Shown: positions 39,976-49,765 of the stretch, one piece after another
Numbering within the stretch: the first letter of the stretch is position 1
How the letters are laid out: each line of letters starts with the position of its first letter
Origin: an uncultured Alphaproteobacteria bacterium
Lineage (GTDB): Bacteria > Pseudomonadota > Alphaproteobacteria > Rhodobacterales > Rhodobacteraceae
Length of the DNA stretch: 64,000 nt
Direction of reading: 5' to 3'
NCBI GenBank assembly: GCA_902537235.1
Contig: CACBAO010000006.1
Location: 1 to 64,000 of the forward strand
Notes under the pieces: generated by a model
What the model was told of the DNA's origin: nothing
Database searches by the model: none
The model's input: the letters and a program-made list of their open reading frames with translations, nothing else
Translations under genes and position numbers: made by a program

Positions 39976-40776
39976 CTATTTATTCACTATCCAATCATGA
40001 TTTGGATCGTTTTTAAACTTCCAAACTCTCTTGGGACCTGCCATTACATTTAAATAATAACTTTTATACCCATGTGGGACACCAACTGGATGATAGCCAG
40101 CCGGAACTAGTACGACACTTTTATCAGAGGGCGACATGGATTCATTAATACTCAAATCGTCCGTGTATACGCGTTGGGTTACGTATCCTTGCGAAGGATC
40201 TATTCTATGATAGTACGTTTCTTCAAGATAGGACTCTGTTGGTAAATTGTCCTGATCATGTTTGTGAGGTGGATAGGAGGACCAGTTTCCTGATGGAGTA
40301 ATAACCTCAACTACTAATAAGCTATCAGCTGGCTCAGTTTCTGGAAGTATGTTGCAAACATATCTAGTGTTGGAACCTTCCCCCCTTTTTTCTTTTTCCA
40401 TTTTCTCTGGTATAATTACGCGAAATTCCTGATCCTGAGTTAAGCCGGGTGCGGTGCAATAAGCAAACTCACAATCTGTAAGTGTATTTATTTCAAAGCT
40501 TTGATTGGCTGGACAGTAAAACGCAAAAGGTGCCTCGTTATCAAAAACTGAACTTCTGCCTTTAAAGTTCCCAACTTCTTCTCCATTTAAAAAAAAGTTT
40601 ATTTCTCCACTTAATAACACAACGCAGACCTCTCGTGAGTCACCATTTCTAGAGAACTTATTTCCTTTAAAAGCTTTATAAACCTCTAATCCAACATATT
40701 TCCAGCCAGCACTCGAAGGAGTGATGTTATGTAATCTCATAGATTTCAAATCTGGATTAATTAGGAGCTTGCTCAC
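39976..40776 (-). CDS. iolB: 5-deoxy-glucuronate isomerase
   Basis: SSYPPHKHDQDNLPTESYLEETYYHRIDPSQGYVTQRVYTDD, VPAGYHPVGVPHGYKSYYLNVMAGPKRVWKF. Confidence 0.96.
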   Translation of the reverse strand: MSKLLINPDLKSMRLHNITPSSAGWKYVGLEVYKAFKGNKFSRNGDSREVCVVLLSGEINFFLNGEEVGNFKGRSSVFDNEAPFAFYCPANQSFEINTLTDCEFAYCTAPGLTQDQEFRVIIPEKMEKEKRGEGSNTRYVCNILPETEPADSLLVVEVITPSGNWSSYPPHKHDQDNLPTESYLEETYYHRIDPSQGYVTQRVYTDDLSINESMSPSDKSVVLVPAGYHPVGVPHGYKSYYLNVMAGPKRVWKFKNDPNHDWIVNK

Positions 40777-42623
40777 TATTTGGATCCTTTGTCTTGTATT
40801 GCTCTAGCCACTAAATACTTCTTTGAAAGATCTGACTTGCTATTATCGATGAAGGTTTCTGGAATCGCCACATCCCACCAAGCACCTCCTTCCTCAGTAC
40901 TTATATTTGGATCTGTATCTATCACTATAACATTAACGCCCTTTTTTGAAATTGCGCTTTTAACCTCTCTCTCCAATTCAGTTATGTCGGAAACATGGGT
41001 GGCTTCAGCTCCCATAGATTTTGCATGAGAAACGTAATCAATTTCTATCTGATTCTCGAATTTAGAGTCTGAAAACAGGTTGTTAAACTCAGTCCCCCCA
41101 GAAGCTTTTTGTAAGCGATTAATACAACCATAACCTCTATTATTTGTAAGGATGAGAGTCATTGAAACGCCCATCATTGCGGCGGTAGCGAGTTCCGAAT
41201 TCATCATTAGGTAAGAGCCATCGCCTGCAAAAATTACATTTGGTCTATTAGGTGCAGCGAGATTTACTCCAATACCAGCTGAAACCTCATATCCCATACA
41301 AGAATACCCATATTCCATATGATACGTATCTTGATCTAAAACTCTCCAGAGTTTATGTAGTTCTCCCGGCATTGACCCTGCTGCGCCTATTACGACTGTG
41401 TTTTCTGGCACACTTCGGTTTACTGCTCCGATTACTTGACTGTCGGCAGGTAGACTATTCATTAAACTAGTAGAAGTTACTTTGTCTACGTCTTTTGTCC
41501 AATTTGACTTTGCTTGGGAATAATGCGCGATATAGTCTGCACTAACCTTATAATTTATGCTTAGCTCTCTCAGCAATTGGAGTGTCTCCTTAGCATCCCC
41601 CAGAACAGGTATGGACTTGTGTTTAGTTAGATCATGTGCCTGAACATTTATGGAATATACCGGAGCTTTTATTAGTCCGTTGGAGCCTGTAGTAAAATCT
41701 TGCAAGCGACTTCCTACGGAAATAACGAGATCTGCACCTGATATAATTGCATTGGCTGAACTAGAACCTGTCACTCCGATAGATCCAAGGTTCTGCTCAT
41801 CTTTTTCTACTAAGACTGATTTTCCAGCTTGTGTTGCCACTAGTGGTATTTTAGTTAAATCTAAAAATTTCTTTAGTTCGTTTTGCGCATCGCTATATTT
41901 TACTCCTCCACCAGCGATTACTACAGGTTTTTTTGACTTTTTTAGTGAGTTAGCCAACCTCTCTATCTCTCTTCGGTCTGGTTGAATTCTTCTGACATTC
42001 CAGTGAACAATTTCAAAAAAAGATTCTGGATAATTATAGGCTTCGGCTTGGACATCTTGACAAAACGCAAGAGTAACAGGGCCAGCCATAGCTGGGTCAG
42101 TAAGAATAGACATGGCTTTTGGTAACGCATTGAGTAATTGTTCGGGCCTAGTTATTCGATCAAAATATCTGCTGACCGGTCTGAAGCAATCATTGGCAGA
42201 TACAGTTCCGTCTTCAAAATCTTCAACCTGTTGAAGTACTGGGTCAGGGCGTCTGTCAGCAAAGATATCACCTGGTAGTAAAAGAATTGGTAGCCTATTA
42301 ACGTGAGCTAATGCCGCTGCTGTTACTAGGTTGGTTGCTCCAGGACCAATAGATGATGTGACGGCCATAAACCTTCTCCTTCGCATCTCTTTTGTATATG
42401 CTAATGCCGCATGGGCCATGCCTTGCTCGTTATGCCCTCTATAAGTCGGAAGTTCGGATTTATGCTTTTCTAAAGCCTCACCTATGCCAGCAACGTTACC
42501 GTGACCAAATATTCCCCACACACCTTTGAAAGCCATTTCAAACGATCCATCAAATTGTTCAATCTTCTGGGCAATCATCCACTTTACCAGAGCCTGCGCT
42601 GCAGTTAATTTAACTGTTTTCAT
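40776..42623 (-). CDS. iolD: 3D-(3,5/4)-trihydroxycyclohexane-1,2-dione acylhydrolase (ThDP-dependent)
   Basis: GVWGIFGHGNVAGIGEAL, HNEQGMAHAALAY, SSIGPGATNLVTAAA, FAGDGSYLMMNSEL; start MKTVKLTAAQALVKW preferred. Confidence 0.95.
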   Translation of the reverse strand: MKTVKLTAAQALVKWMIAQKIEQFDGSFEMAFKGVWGIFGHGNVAGIGEALEKHKSELPTYRGHNEQGMAHAALAYTKEMRRRRFMAVTSSIGPGATNLVTAAALAHVNRLPILLLPGDIFADRRPDPVLQQVEDFEDGTVSANDCFRPVSRYFDRITRPEQLLNALPKAMSILTDPAMAGPVTLAFCQDVQAEAYNYPESFFEIVHWNVRRIQPDRREIERLANSLKKSKKPVVIAGGGVKYSDAQNELKKFLDLTKIPLVATQAGKSVLVEKDEQNLGSIGVTGSSSANAIISGADLVISVGSRLQDFTTGSNGLIKAPVYSINVQAHDLTKHKSIPVLGDAKETLQLLRELSINYKVSADYIAHYSQAKSNWTKDVDKVTSTSLMNSLPADSQVIGAVNRSVPENTVVIGAAGSMPGELHKLWRVLDQDTYHMEYGYSCMGYEVSAGIGVNLAAPNRPNVIFAGDGSYLMMNSELATAAMMGVSMTLILTNNRGYGCINRLQKASGGTEFNNLFSDSKFENQIEIDYVSHAKSMGAEATHVSDITELEREVKSAISKKGVNVIVIDTDPNISTEEGGAWWDVAIPETFIDNSKSDLSKKYLVARAIQDKGSK

Positions 42624-42625
42624 TT

Positions 42626-44533
42626 TTAATTTTTCCTCTTCCATAACTTGATAAGCTTAGTAAATTTATTAAACATCTCATCCTTTGCTTGTTGATTAGT
42701 TATTTTATTTCCAAACCACTTTCTGGCTGTTTCAAAAAATATCGACCGTCCCACTGCAAACCCCTTTACGTGTTTATAATTTTTACATAGATCAAAAACT
42801 GAAGCCAATTTATCTGAGGGCGCATCCATGCCCAAAACGATTATTCCTTGGGCATATGGATCAAACTGCTGTATAATATTATTGGCTTTTGACCAAAACT
42901 CGACATTTTCAATAGGCTCTAGTTTCCACCAATCGGGATAAATATTATCTTCATACAATTTCTGCATAAGAGATAGGATCTGCTCAGGAGAGCAAGCTTT
43001 GTCATTTCTTTTTGTAATAATCTCCAATAATAGTTCATGGTTAGTAAGCCTACACGCTTGCGCTAATTGACTTAAAAGTTTTACTTGATGTTCATAGATG
43101 TCTTTTGGATCATCATTTCTTAAGGGTGCCAAGACTTTCACACAATGATTAACTGGCCAGTTTGCCAGTCGTGATCCTATATCAGGCTCCTCAGTTAATT
43201 CTAAAGGAAATACACCTGCCTTTTCAATTGGTCTACCAATCCATATGTCATGATCAGACGCGGCATGCAAAGAGCTTTCTGCATATTCTTCATCTAAAAG
43301 GATACCTACATTTTCATGCTCAGTTTTTTGCGCCTCCAAGCAGGCCTCTAATGCCATTGATTTGAAAACAGCGATATCCTCTTTTTGTTTTTCATTTTCC
43401 TCTGCTAGCTTTTTAAATTGCACTCTGTGATCTATTGCCAAAGTAAAAAGGTTATCAAAACTCTTTCTTCGATTTGTACTCCAATGCAGTTGTTCAAGAA
43501 ATGTATCTTGTCTTAAAGAAAAGTGCTGGCTACCATTTTTGAGGTAGTGTTCTAACTCTATTTTAGATGGATAAGCTGGTGCACATCCATGTCGAGAGAC
43601 TGCTAAAGCACCACATGCATTGGCATACTTCGCGCATAATTCCAACGACTGATCATTTAACCAACCATATAAAAAACCTGCCATAAAGCCATCACCAGCA
43701 CCCAGGACATTAAATATCTCAATTTTATTAACTTTTACAGAAATACCTGAATCCCAGTTAATTATAGCATTGGGGAAAACGGTGCACCCCATGGCGCCCC
43801 TTTTACAGACTATTATAGCTTGCGTTAGTTCACGACAGATTCGAAGCGCCTTTAATGTGTCTTGAGTTCCTCCAGCTATATGCCATTCTTCTTCCGTTCC
43901 TACAATAAGATCACAGTGGCTTATGATTTTTTGAACATGACTTGTTACGACCTTACTTTCTTCGAACCTGCTCTCACCATCACCATGACCGCCTAGGGAC
44001 CAGAGGTTCGGACGATAATCAATATCAAACCCGACAAGCACATTATTATTTTTTGCATAGTTAATTGCTTGGAACGAAGCTTCTGATACTTGCTTCGAGC
44101 TAAAGTGGGTACCGGTTACAACAACACATTTTGAGCGTTTAATAAAATCTGGATCAATTTCATTCTTTGTTAGGCCCATATCAGCACAATTCTCACGGTA
44201 AAATAATAGAGGGAATTGTTCCTTATCGCGAATTCCTAAAATAGCGAGAGCGGACAAACGTTTCTTATCAATAATAATTCCCTCTGTGTTTACACCCTCT
44301 CTAGTTAATTGCTCAGTAATAAATCGCCCGAAATGCTCATCACCTACTCTTGTAATGACTGCAGATCTCAAACCTAATCTTGACGCTCCGATGCTAATGT
44401 TAGTAGGACTACCCCCAATGTATTTTTGGAACGACGTCATGTCTTCCAGTCGTCCTCCAACTTGCCCTCCATATAAATCTACTGAAGATCGTCCAATTGT
44501 TATTACATCAAGATCATTTTTTTGATTAACCAT
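42626..44533 (-). CDS. iolC: Bifunctional IolC: 5-dehydro-2-deoxygluconokinase fused to C-terminal DUF2090 (aldolase-like) domain
   Basis: N-term PfkB (DVITIGRSSVDLYGGQVGGRLEDM, GAGDGFMAGFLYG) and C-term RVQFKKLAEENEKQ..., GIVLGMDAPSDKL.., GFAVGRSIF. Confidence 0.92.
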   Translation of the reverse strand: MVNQKNDLDVITIGRSSVDLYGGQVGGRLEDMTSFQKYIGGSPTNISIGASRLGLRSAVITRVGDEHFGRFITEQLTREGVNTEGIIIDKKRLSALAILGIRDKEQFPLLFYRENCADMGLTKNEIDPDFIKRSKCVVVTGTHFSSKQVSEASFQAINYAKNNNVLVGFDIDYRPNLWSLGGHGDGESRFEESKVVTSHVQKIISHCDLIVGTEEEWHIAGGTQDTLKALRICRELTQAIIVCKRGAMGCTVFPNAIINWDSGISVKVNKIEIFNVLGAGDGFMAGFLYGWLNDQSLELCAKYANACGALAVSRHGCAPAYPSKIELEHYLKNGSQHFSLRQDTFLEQLHWSTNRRKSFDNLFTLAIDHRVQFKKLAEENEKQKEDIAVFKSMALEACLEAQKTEHENVGILLDEEYAESSLHAASDHDIWIGRPIEKAGVFPLELTEEPDIGSRLANWPVNHCVKVLAPLRNDDPKDIYEHQVKLLSQLAQACRLTNHELLLEIITKRNDKACSPEQILSLMQKLYEDNIYPDWWKLEPIENVEFWSKANNIIQQFDPYAQGIIVLGMDAPSDKLASVFDLCKNYKHVKGFAVGRSIFFETARKWFGNKITNQQAKDEMFNKFTKLIKLWKRKN

Positions 44534-44584
44534 TTTACTTTTAAGCCTTTCAAAAAGCTGATGTTTTCTCCTTTTAAATCACTG

Positions 44585-45349
44585 CTATCTTCCGGAGAAT
44601 TCTGTTTCAAGTTTCTCTAACTCTGCACCACCTGCCATCAAGGGTCTAAGGTTATTCATATCAATTTCGTCTCTTGATCCCTCGGCCAAAACTTTTCCTC
44701 TGTTCAGAAAAGCAAAACGATCTCCCAAAAGCTTAGCATGCATATCATTATGGGTTATGAATATTATGGCTATGTCACCTAACTCTTTTACTTTTTTTAT
44801 AGTTCTTAAAACTTCTAACTGCTGTTTTTGTCCGAGGGCCGAAGTTGGCTCATCCAGAATAAGAACATTGGCTCCAAAATAAATAGCTCTAGCGATCGCT
44901 AGTGTCTGTCTTTGACCGCCTGACATAGTTCCTATCGGTTGTGTTGGGTCCGCTACATCAATACCCAGTTTCGCCATTTCCTTTTTTGTGATGGTATTCA
45001 TCAGAGGCATATTTAAAAATAAGCCTTTGGTAATCTCTCTACCTAGAAAGAAATTTCTAGTCACACTCATCAAAGGTTGTAACGCCAAGTCCTGATAAAC
45101 TGTACCGATACCAGCAGACACAGCCTGTCTTGGTGACTTAAAATTCACTGGCTCACCGCTCAGCAGTATTTCGCCCTCACTAGGCATGTGGACCCCAGAT
45201 AACAGTTTTATTAGTGTTGATTTACCTGCACCATTATCACCCAATAAAGCCGTTATCTCACCCTTAAAAACCTTAAATGATATATCCTTCAGCGCTATTA
45301 TGTTACCAAAAAACTTCGATACACCCCTAAATTCAATTGATGGGATCAT
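44585..45349 (-). CDS. Sugar ABC transporter ATP-binding protein
   Basis: LLGDNGAGKSTLIKLLSG, TMSGGQRQTLAIARA, LILDEPTSALG. Confidence 0.95.
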   Translation of the reverse strand: MIPSIEFRGVSKFFGNIIALKDISFKVFKGEITALLGDNGAGKSTLIKLLSGVHMPSEGEILLSGEPVNFKSPRQAVSAGIGTVYQDLALQPLMSVTRNFFLGREITKGLFLNMPLMNTITKKEMAKLGIDVADPTQPIGTMSGGQRQTLAIARAIYFGANVLILDEPTSALGQKQQLEVLRTIKKVKELGDIAIIFITHNDMHAKLLGDRFAFLNRGKVLAEGSRDEIDMNNLRPLMAGGAELEKLETEFSGR

Positions 45350-45356
45350 AGTCTCT

Positions 45357-46415
45357 TTAGCCTTTCACTATCCTGTCTCTCAAAAATTGGTTTAAAAGAG
45401 CAGATCCTAAAATTAGCATTCCTAGCATCACCCTAAAAAGGTTATTGTCGATAAAAGGTACAAAGTTTATTCCTCGGCTTGCGATTGCAAAAATTAATGC
45501 CCCAAGAACTGCTCCAACGACAGAGCCGTAACCGCCGGTTAATGCACAGCCGCCAATAACCGCCGCTGCAATTGCATGTAGTTCACGAAAATCTCCTGCT
45601 TTGGGATCTGATGCACCAGATGTCATTACGGTTAAAATACCTAAGAGACAGGCAAGAGAGGTCGAGATCATAAATAAGCTAATTTTCACCCTTGCTACTG
45701 GAACACCAACAGCTCTTGCAGCCACTGGGTCACCTCCAGACGCATAGATCCAATTTCCATATGGTGTTCGATTGGTAATGAAAGCAACTATGAATACAAG
45801 AATGATAAAGTAATAAACTTCGGCATCGAAGGGAACCCCAAAAGCCTTGTCGAATGCGAAAATGTTATCAATCAGTGTAGGATCCTCTCCACCTCCTGGG
45901 GGTGGTTTTAGATTTGCCTTCACAGATAATCTAGATTGATTGAAAAACGTTTGGCTTAGAAAAACTGCGAACCCTCTACTAGCAAACCAAAATGCCAGAG
46001 TTACGATAAAGCTGGGAAGTCCCGTTCTAACAACAATTACTCCAATGATAAATCCTAAAAAAGCCAGCTCTATAAAGGTTAAAATGATCGCCAACTCAAT
46101 AGGCACTCCAAATAAAAGAAAAATGGCAAAGCTATGTCCAGCTAAAGCAATATTTGCTCCCATGCTGAGATCAAACTCTCCTGCTATCATCAAAAGAGAG
46201 GCACCGATAGCTAAGATGCCCACAAACGCTGCTAGCTCAACCCATGCCTGGATTCCAATTGGATTTAGCCACATTGCTCCAAAGGTGCCACTGATTGAGG
46301 TAAGCGTCATAAAAGTAATGACAATTATTATTAAACCAAAAACAGACCCTAACTCTGGTCTAGATATAGATCTTCTGATTAATCCGATATCTCGTATGCG
46401 TTCATCAGATGCCAT
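45357..46415 (-). CDS. Sugar ABC transporter permease (RbsC/XylH-like)
   Basis: Multi-TM; GEFDLSMGANIALAG, GLPSFIVTLA, AIAAAVIGGCALTGGYGSVVGAVLGALIF. Confidence 0.94.
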   Translation of the reverse strand: MASDERIRDIGLIRRSISRPELGSVFGLIIIVITFMTLTSISGTFGAMWLNPIGIQAWVELAAFVGILAIGASLLMIAGEFDLSMGANIALAGHSFAIFLLFGVPIELAIILTFIELAFLGFIIGVIVVRTGLPSFIVTLAFWFASRGFAVFLSQTFFNQSRLSVKANLKPPPGGGEDPTLIDNIFAFDKAFGVPFDAEVYYFIILVFIVAFITNRTPYGNWIYASGGDPVAARAVGVPVARVKISLFMISTSLACLLGILTVMTSGASDPKAGDFRELHAIAAAVIGGCALTGGYGSVVGAVLGALIFAIASRGINFVPFIDNNLFRVMLGMLILGSALLNQFLRDRIVKG

Positions 46416-46433
46416 TTGTCCCCCTAAAATAAA

Positions 46434-46460
46434 TCTGGCAAATCGCCATGATTTGCCAGA
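46434..46460 (-). promoter_or_regulatory. Intercistronic stem-loop between ABC binding-protein and permease genes
   Basis: TCTGGCAAATC-GCCAT-GATTTGCCAGA, 11-bp perfect stem, 5-nt loop. Confidence 0.75.
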
Positions 46461-46489
46461 CCGTTATAAATAAGAAAGAGGTATACTTC

Positions 46490-47416
46490 TTATCTTTCTT
46501 TTCCTGCTAGTTTCTTCACTAATTCAACATTTCCCTTTGTCACAAAACCTGGACCTGAGTTAATTGAATTACCTGGAAGAGTACCATTTCTATGATTTAG
46601 GTGTAGTACTACCACTGGTACATAGCCTTGCAAAAATTGCTGCTGGTCGATGGCGTAGTTAACTGTACCGTCAATTATTCCATCCACAATTGCTGGTCCG
46701 AGGTCAAAACAACCTAAAACGACTTTTCCAGCTTTACCCATTTCCTTAAGAGCAGCTATAGTTGGATCACAACCAGTAGGACCAACGGCCATTATAGCTC
46801 CTGTATCTGGATTGGAAGACATATGTGCGATAACGGTGTTTTTGATATCATCGAAATCTGATGAAACCTCAACCATATTTAGCTTCTCACCCATACCGTC
46901 AGCAAAACCTTGGCATCTATCTTTAAGAGCTGTATTCATTGGCTCGTGGTTAAAGCAAACTGAGTTCTTTCCACCCAACCCTTTGCTTTTTTCGCCGCCA
47001 CCTAGACCAGCTTCATATTCAGGTTGTCCAACGTGCATTACAGCACCTAAGCTTTTTGAAACGCCGGCTCCAGAATTCATTGATATAACTGGAATTCCTG
47101 CTGCAACAGCTGCCTTAATTGGTCCACCTAAAATATCTGGTGCAGGTATTGACACGACAATACCATCTGGCTTCTGAGCAATAGCAGCTTCAATCAAAGA
47201 TGCCATTTCGTTTAAGTCTCCAGTTGGTGGGTTTCTGTATTGAACATCTGCACCGGTGTCTGCCTTTGCAGCCTCAACTCCATTTCTAACAACTCCCCAA
47301 AAGGCGTCTGTATCAGATCCGTGAGTTACCACGATTATGTTTGCTTTATGATCTGCACCAAAAGAAACACCAGTTGATAGAACTAGCGCTATCAATGTAA
47401 CTAATAATTTTTTCAT
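46490..47416 (-). CDS. Sugar ABC transporter substrate-binding protein (periplasmic binding protein type 1)
   Basis: Signal peptide; IIVVTHGSDTDAFWGVVRNGVEAAKADTGADVQY. Confidence 0.93.
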   Translation of the reverse strand: MKKLLVTLIALVLSTGVSFGADHKANIIVVTHGSDTDAFWGVVRNGVEAAKADTGADVQYRNPPTGDLNEMASLIEAAIAQKPDGIVVSIPAPDILGGPIKAAVAAGIPVISMNSGAGVSKSLGAVMHVGQPEYEAGLGGGEKSKGLGGKNSVCFNHEPMNTALKDRCQGFADGMGEKLNMVEVSSDFDDIKNTVIAHMSSNPDTGAIMAVGPTGCDPTIAALKEMGKAGKVVLGCFDLGPAIVDGIIDGTVNYAIDQQQFLQGYVPVVVLHLNHRNGTLPGNSINSGPGFVTKGNVELVKKLAGKER

Positions 47417-47623
47417 GAATAATTTTCCTCCATTTATATTTAAAGAGACAAGAATCTTGGAGAATCCAGTCCCTCGAACAGTTAAATATTAAATTAACGC
47501 AAAATCAATATCAAAAGTGGTGCTTATAAAAGAAATGTAATAAAATTTTGACACAAGATTGGAAACAAATGTTTTTGGAGCGCACTAAAAAATAATTATT
47601 AGTCATTTGCTTAGGAGAGTCAT

Positions 47624-48748
47624 ATGAAAGGTATTGGTGTAGGAGTTATCGGTACGGGGTTTATGGGGAAAGCCCATTCAGTTGCCTACAGTGGATCTGC
47701 TTCAGTTTTTGGAACAGGATTGAGGCCAAGACTAGAGATAGTTTGTGACTTGAGCCCCAAGAGAGCCAGCCAAAGAGCAACAGACCTTGGCTTTTCACGG
47801 TATACAAGTAGCTGGCAAGACGTCGTTAACGATCCAGAAGTAAAACTAGTTTCTGTTTGCACACCGAACGACACGCATGCCGATATTGCGATTGCAGCTT
47901 TAAAGTTGGGAAAAAGTGTGTGGTGTGAAAAACCTATGTCTAGTAATCTCCCCGATAGCAAGAAAATGCTTGCAGCATCTAAGAAGAGCAAAGGCAAAAC
48001 AATTATTGGTTACAACTATACAAAAAATCCAGCAGTATTACATGCACGAGAGTTAATAGAAACTGGTGTCATTGGCGACGTTGCCGGTTTTTTCTGTCGT
48101 TATGATGTTGATAATGAGGCCGATAAAAAAAGACCATGGTCGTGGCGTATGTCGAGAAAAGCGTCTGGTACTGGTGCAAATGGAGATATATTGAGTCACG
48201 TTATAAGCGTGGCGCACTTTTTAGTTGGATCGACAATATCTAAAGTAGTAGGGGATATAAATATTGTACACCTAAAAAGAAAGGATCCAACTAATAGAAA
48301 ACAAACTAAGACCGTTGATAACGATGACATGATCTCTGCTCTTATTCATTTCCAAAATGGGGTACATGGGCATATCGGTGCCAGTCGCGTTACTTGGGGT
48401 AAAAAATGTGGACTTACATGGGAGGTACATGGAACCGAGGGCACCATAATATTTGATCAGGAAAGACTAAACGAGATCAAACTATTTACACGACAAAAAA
48501 AGAAAAGCACCGATGGCTTTAGAACAATTTTAACGGGTCCTGATCATCCTTTTTATAAATCCTTTCTGCCTAATGGAGGTCACAGTTTAGGATTTATGGA
48601 TGTCAAGATGTGTGAACTACAGATGCTCCTGTTCGCAATAGAGCACGATACTGAGACTTGGCCCAATTTTGAATCAGGATATGAAATAGAAAAAGTAATG
48701 GACGCTGTAGATAGATCAGCACTTAGTGGAAAGTGGATTAAGATTTAG
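47624..48748 (+). CDS. Gfo/Idh/MocA family oxidoreductase
   Basis: GVGVIGTGFMGKAHSVAY, SVCTPNDTHADIAIAALKLGKSVWCEKPM. Confidence 0.93.
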   Translation: MKGIGVGVIGTGFMGKAHSVAYSGSASVFGTGLRPRLEIVCDLSPKRASQRATDLGFSRYTSSWQDVVNDPEVKLVSVCTPNDTHADIAIAALKLGKSVWCEKPMSSNLPDSKKMLAASKKSKGKTIIGYNYTKNPAVLHARELIETGVIGDVAGFFCRYDVDNEADKKRPWSWRMSRKASGTGANGDILSHVISVAHFLVGSTISKVVGDINIVHLKRKDPTNRKQTKTVDNDDMISALIHFQNGVHGHIGASRVTWGKKCGLTWEVHGTEGTIIFDQERLNEIKLFTRQKKKSTDGFRTILTGPDHPFYKSFLPNGGHSLGFMDVKMCELQMLLFAIEHDTETWPNFESGYEIEKVMDAVDRSALSGKWIKI

Positions 48749-48754
48749 TTAACA

Positions 48755-49750
48755 TCAGCTCAAATAAACTGTTCTACCTGTTTTAGCAGATTTAAGAGCA
48801 TTTTCGGCTAAGTACAGTGCGTAATAACCATCATAACTGTCAGGTTTAGGCATTGACCGTTTTTTTATACAGTCAACAAAGTAGTCGATTTGATTTTTGT
48901 AAGCGTCTATGTACCTTGTCATAAAAAAGTGGTGCAACCTATCTTTAGTTGTTCCAGCTTCCTTTGCTAGTTCTATCTCCGAGAGAGTGGGATTGTTAAC
49001 TTTTAAACTTCCTTTCGACCCATGAACCTCGACTCTTTGATCATAACCATATGTCGCCCTTCGTGAGTTAATTATTGAAATCTGCTTTCCAGAAATGGTT
49101 CTCATTAAAATAGTGGCAGTATCGTAATCACCGGCTTGCTCAATTTTTTTGCTTACAAAATTGGATCCTAAAGCGGTGATAGAATGTATTTTCTCATCAG
49201 CTAAGAAGACAGCCATATCGAGATCATGGATAGCCATATCTTTAAATATACCACCAGATTGTTTAATATATTCAATTGTTGGCGGATTTGGGTCTCTTGA
49301 TGTTATGGTGATTTGCTCAATAACCCCAATCTCTTTTTTGGTTAAATGTGCTTTCAATTTTGCGAAATGAGGGTCAAATCTTCTATTAAACCCGAGCATT
49401 ACTTGAGATTTGGATTCGCTAACTAATTGAACGAGTTTCTTAACTTTTCTTAAATTTAGATCAAGAGGTTTTTCGCAGAACACAGCTTTTTTAGTATAAA
49501 GAAATCTTTTTATAAGATCGACATGTGTATCAGTGGGAGTGCAGATAAGAATACCCTTAATTTGATCATTATTAGTAATGTCATCAAGTGACATTTGTTG
49601 ACACGAATACCTTTTTTGAAGTCTATTAATTTCATTATTTATTGGATCGTGTATAGCAGCAAGCTCAGCGTTGGAGTTTGCTTGAATTGTATCAGCGTGA
49701 ACTTTACCAATTCTGCCCATTCCCAAAATTGCAAATTTTATTCGCATCAT
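48755..49750 (-). CDS. iolG: Inositol 2-dehydrogenase-like Gfo/Idh/MocA oxidoreductase
   Basis: FAILGMGRIGKVHADTI, CTPTDTHVDLI, FCEKPLDL, GFNRRFDPHFAKLK, FKDMAIHDLDMA. Confidence 0.9.
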   Translation of the reverse strand: MMRIKFAILGMGRIGKVHADTIQANSNAELAAIHDPINNEINRLQKRYSCQQMSLDDITNNDQIKGILICTPTDTHVDLIKRFLYTKKAVFCEKPLDLNLRKVKKLVQLVSESKSQVMLGFNRRFDPHFAKLKAHLTKKEIGVIEQITITSRDPNPPTIEYIKQSGGIFKDMAIHDLDMAVFLADEKIHSITALGSNFVSKKIEQAGDYDTATILMRTISGKQISIINSRRATYGYDQRVEVHGSKGSLKVNNPTLSEIELAKEAGTTKDRLHHFFMTRYIDAYKNQIDYFVDCIKKRSMPKPDSYDGYYALYLAENALKSAKTGRTVYLS

Positions 49751-49765
49751 ATTATCAAAAGCTCT

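Noticed and set aside
45940-46473. 177-aa plus-strand ORF opposite the sugar ABC permease
   Set aside because: Shadow of the well-supported permease on the minus strand; composition consistent with reversed TM codons
47417-47623. TTGACA-like element and AAACAAATGTTT half-palindrome between the divergent binding-protein and Gfo/Idh genes
   Set aside because: No matching -10 box at good spacing and short arms in AT-rich DNA; not enough to call a promoter or operator
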